This document shows, in pieces, positions 62,438 to 64,000 of a stretch of 64,000 nucleotides of DNA; position 1 is the stretch's first letter, and the number at the start of each line of letters is the position of its first letter. The DNA comes from Bacteroidota bacterium. GTDB lineage: Bacteria > Bacteroidota > Bacteroidia > NS11-12g > UBA955. The notes beneath the pieces were generated by a model. That model saw only the letters and a program-made list of their open reading frames with translations. It ran no database searches and was not told the DNA's origin. The stretch spans positions 362,254 to 426,253 of the forward strand of contig JAIYAW010000001.1 in the NCBI GenBank assembly GCA_027488835.1. Direction: 5' to 3'. The translations under genes and the position numbers were made by a program.

Positions 62438-63325
62438 TTATGCAAAGTTTGGTGCAACCACCAAGTCTTTGGTTCCATGACTGTAGTCATAAAAACCGCG
62501 ACCACTTTTCACACCCAAATCACCAGATGTAACCATATTCACCAATAGTGGAGATGGTGCATATTTTGGATTTCCAAAACCATCGTGAAGTACGCGTAAA
62601 ATAGCCAAGCAAACGTCTAATCCAATAAAATCAGCCAATTGCAATGGTCCCATTGGATGTGCCATACCTAATTTCATGATGGTATCAATTTCGGCTACAC
62701 CTGCAACACCTTCGTGAAGACTGCAAATGGCTTCGTTGATCATGGGCATAAGTACTCTGTTTGCAATAAAACCTGGGTAATCTTGGGTTAGGGCTGGAAC
62801 TTTACCAAGTTTCTTAGACATTTCTAGTATTTCATTGGTAATTGCCTTGTCTGTTTTGAATCCCTCAATAACTTCAACAAGCTTCATAACCGGAACTGGG
62901 TTCATGAAATGCATTCCAATTACTTTTTCAGGACGAGAGGTCACAGATGCGATTTTAGTAATAGAAATTGAGGAAGTATTACTAGCTAAAACACAATTTT
63001 CAGGTGTTAACGCGTCTAATTGTTTGAATATATTTAATTTGATTTCTACATTTTCTGTAGCGGCTTCAATAACTAAATCGGCATTGCTCACGCCTTCGGC
63101 AAGTTGGGTAAAGCATTTGATATTGGCCATGGCTTTGGCTTTATCATCTTCGGTAAGAGAACCTTTGGCAATTTGGCGGTCCATATTTTTTTGAATGGTA
63201 GCCATTGCTTTGTCGAGCATATCTTGCTTTACATCAATTAAGTTAACGGCATAACCGTTTTGTGCAAATACGTGTACAATGCCATTTCCCATTGTTCCAC
63301 CACCAATAACTGCAATTTGTTTCAT
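62438..63325 (-). CDS. 3-hydroxybutyryl-CoA (3-hydroxyacyl-CoA) dehydrogenase
   Basis: 295 residues from ATG 63325, the normal length for the single-domain bacterial enzyme. NAD motif IGGGTMGNG (7-15), ASNTSSISI near 116-124 with the catalytic Ser, and GMHFMNPVPVMKLVEVI with the catalytic His near 141. It oxidises (S)-3-hydroxyacyl-CoA in fatty-acid degradation or reduces acetoacetyl-CoA in butyrate-type routes. The frame is open for 12 codons upstream, but the TAAATTTG box 6 nt before ATG 63325 fixes the start. maf follows. Divergent from queA with an interlocked promoter region. Confidence 0.95.
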   Translation of the reverse strand: MKQIAVIGGGTMGNGIVHVFAQNGYAVNLIDVKQDMLDKAMATIQKNMDRQIAKGSLTEDDKAKAMANIKCFTQLAEGVSNADLVIEAATENVEIKLNIFKQLDALTPENCVLASNTSSISITKIASVTSRPEKVIGMHFMNPVPVMKLVEVIEGFKTDKAITNEILEMSKKLGKVPALTQDYPGFIANRVLMPMINEAICSLHEGVAGVAEIDTIMKLGMAHPMGPLQLADFIGLDVCLAILRVLHDGFGNPKYAPSPLLVNMVTSGDLGVKSGRGFYDYSHGTKDLVVAPNFA

Positions 63326-63331
63326 CGGGTG

Positions 63332-63361
63332 CAAATTTAGACAGAAATTGTTTGTTGACAA
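63332..63361 (-). promoter_or_regulatory. Promoter of hbd-maf: TTG-19-TAAATTTG
   Basis: -7 box TAAATTTG at 63332-63339 and -33 TTG at 63359-63361, both on the minus strand; the box ends 6 nt before ATG 63325. The -33 element lies 1 bp from that of queA. Confidence 0.65.
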
Positions 63362-63385
63362 GCGCCAATAAATGAATTATCTTTG
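63355..63385 (+). promoter_or_regulatory. Promoter of queA: TTG-20-TATCTTTG
   Basis: -33 TTG at 63355-63357, -7 box TATCTTTG at 63378-63385. ATG 63415 is 29 nt further on. The leader holds a small CCCC-AATTTA-GGGG hairpin (63389-63402). Confidence 0.65.
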
Positions 63386-63414
63386 CATCCCCAATTTAGG
63401 GGAAATACGTTCGT

Positions 63415-64000
63415 ATGAAATTATCTCAGTTTAAATTTGAGTTGCCTGAAGAGCTTATAGCACAGGAACCTTTAAAAACCCGCCACGATAGTCGCTTGCT
63501 GGTTGTACATCGCAAAGAAAGAAGAATAGAACACCGTAAGTTCCACGATATTCTAGATATTTTTAACGAAGGCGATGTTTTCGTTGTAAACAACACAAAA
63601 GTGTTTACAGCAAGAATGTACGGACAAAAAGAGAAAACCGGTGCGCAGATTGAAGTATTCTTGTTAAGAGAATTGAATCATGAATTGCGTTTGTGGGATG
63701 TTCTTGTTGACCCTGCGCGTAAAATTCGCGTTGGAAACAAATTGTATTTTGGTGATGACGATTTGGTTGCCGAAGTAGTTGACAACACCACCAGCAGAGG
63801 AAGAACCATTCGTTTCTTGTTTGATGGCGACGATGAAGCTTTTGACAAAGTAATCAAAAAATTGGGTGAAACTCCAATTCCAAAATACATTACCCGTGCC
63901 GTGAAAGAAGAAGATGAACTTTGGTATCAATCTTTATTTGCGAAACACGTGGGTGCTGTTGCAGCTCCTGCTGCTCAGCTGCACTTAACCCGTGAATTGT
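63415..64000 (+). CDS. queA: S-adenosylmethionine:tRNA ribosyltransferase-isomerase QueA, N-terminal part
   Basis: About 195 residues from ATG 63415 are in the window; the C-terminus is cut off. It transfers the ribosyl group of SAM to preQ1-modified tRNA to give epoxyqueuosine. The opening [25 protein letters not shown], the [12 protein letters not shown] block and GETPIPKYI are typical QueA blocks, and AAPAAQLHL matches the expected later motif. Own promoter with -33 and -7 elements. No preQ1 riboswitch is visible in the leader. Confidence 0.96.
   Translation, partial: MKLSQFKFELPEELIAQEPLKTRHDSRLLVVHRKERRIEHRKFHDILDIFNEGDVFVVNNTKVFTARMYGQKEKTGAQIEVFLLRELNHELRLWDVLVDPARKIRVGNKLYFGDDDLVAEVVDNTTSRGRTIRFLFDGDDEAFDKVIKKLGETPIPKYITRAVKEEDELWYQSLFAKHVGAVAAPAAQLHLTREL

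Noticed and set aside
63389-63402. Possible preQ1 riboswitch before queA
   Set aside because: Only a 4-bp hairpin in a leader of under 30 nt; no aptamer features or A-rich tail.
1-64000. CRISPR arrays, tRNA, rRNA, tmRNA, insertion sequences, prophage or defence island
   Set aside because: I looked for direct repeats, cloverleaf-like sequence, transposase and nuclease motifs and saw none.

Overview
The window is a stretch of ordinary chromosome from a low-GC (roughly 35-37% by eye) member of the Bacteroidota. The evidence is: -7 promoter boxes of the TAnnTTTG type; almost no Shine-Dalgarno sequences; two secreted proteins ending in a Por/type IX secretion (T9SS) sorting domain with a YPNP motif; a MurF-alanine racemase fusion; a ribosomal protein THX gene; and DUF5686, OstA-like and DUF3108 envelope proteins. 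I see no rRNA, tRNA, CRISPR array, insertion sequence or prophage. Genes are tightly packed on both strands, and several convergent pairs abut or overlap by a few bases.

Layout. 1-9.5 kb: the N-terminal part of htpG (cut by the window edge), recX, two related secreted proteins, an ACMSD-type decarboxylase, an amino-acid permease, and a sugar transporter/GH13 amylase pair. 9-17.6 kb: a YbjN-like protein, a lipoprotein, a mutL-rhomboid-rhomboid-EEP operon, prmA behind an unknown lipoprotein, and an SRAP (HMCES/YedK) protein. 17.6-26.3 kb: a lysine/saccharopine dehydrogenase-like enzyme, ndk, a LOG-family hydrolase, a deoxyhypusine-synthase-like enzyme, group III truncated globin, a KdsC-type phosphatase, a CBS protein, then Wzz-like, O-antigen-ligase-like and ABC-permease genes. 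26.4-40.2 kb: two inverted T9SS-exported paralogues flanking fabI, thx, ffh-pdxH, metK, glmS, a pterin dehydratase and an XRE/pentapeptide-repeat protein. 40.4-50.4 kb: a cold-shock protein, OstA-like and DUF5686 envelope proteins, tilS, a sugar nucleotidyltransferase, murF-alr and DUF3108. 50.5-64 kb: selD, pdhB, an unknown protein, a flippase, glyA, a YfhO-glycosyltransferase-methyltransferase-subtilase operon, hbd-maf, and the start of queA.

How the genes work together. Most are housekeeping genes: translation, protein targeting, SAM supply, UDP-GlcNAc and peptidoglycan precursors, lipid synthesis, DNA repair. They are interleaved with cell-surface genes: LPS/polysaccharide assembly (KdsC, Wzz-like, ligase/polymerase, flippase, GT2, YfhO), the OstA-like and DUF5686 outer-membrane pair, and T9SS adhesin-like proteins.

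The most interesting signals are at DNA level. First, the 8-mer TTGAGGGA (or its complement) occurs 16 times by hand count, in all reading frames and both orientations, where about one or two would be expected. Second, many genes have a TAnnTTTG box ending only 3-10 nt before the start codon, which implies leaderless or nearly leaderless mRNAs. mutL is a contrast: it has a 26-nt leader carrying a perfect Shine-Dalgarno before a TTG start. Third, two divergent gene pairs have interlocked promoters (17.54 kb and 63.35 kb). Fourth, the XRE/pentapeptide gene has a 12-bp palindrome over its -33 element. I did not find a clearly new multi-gene system such as a defence island.
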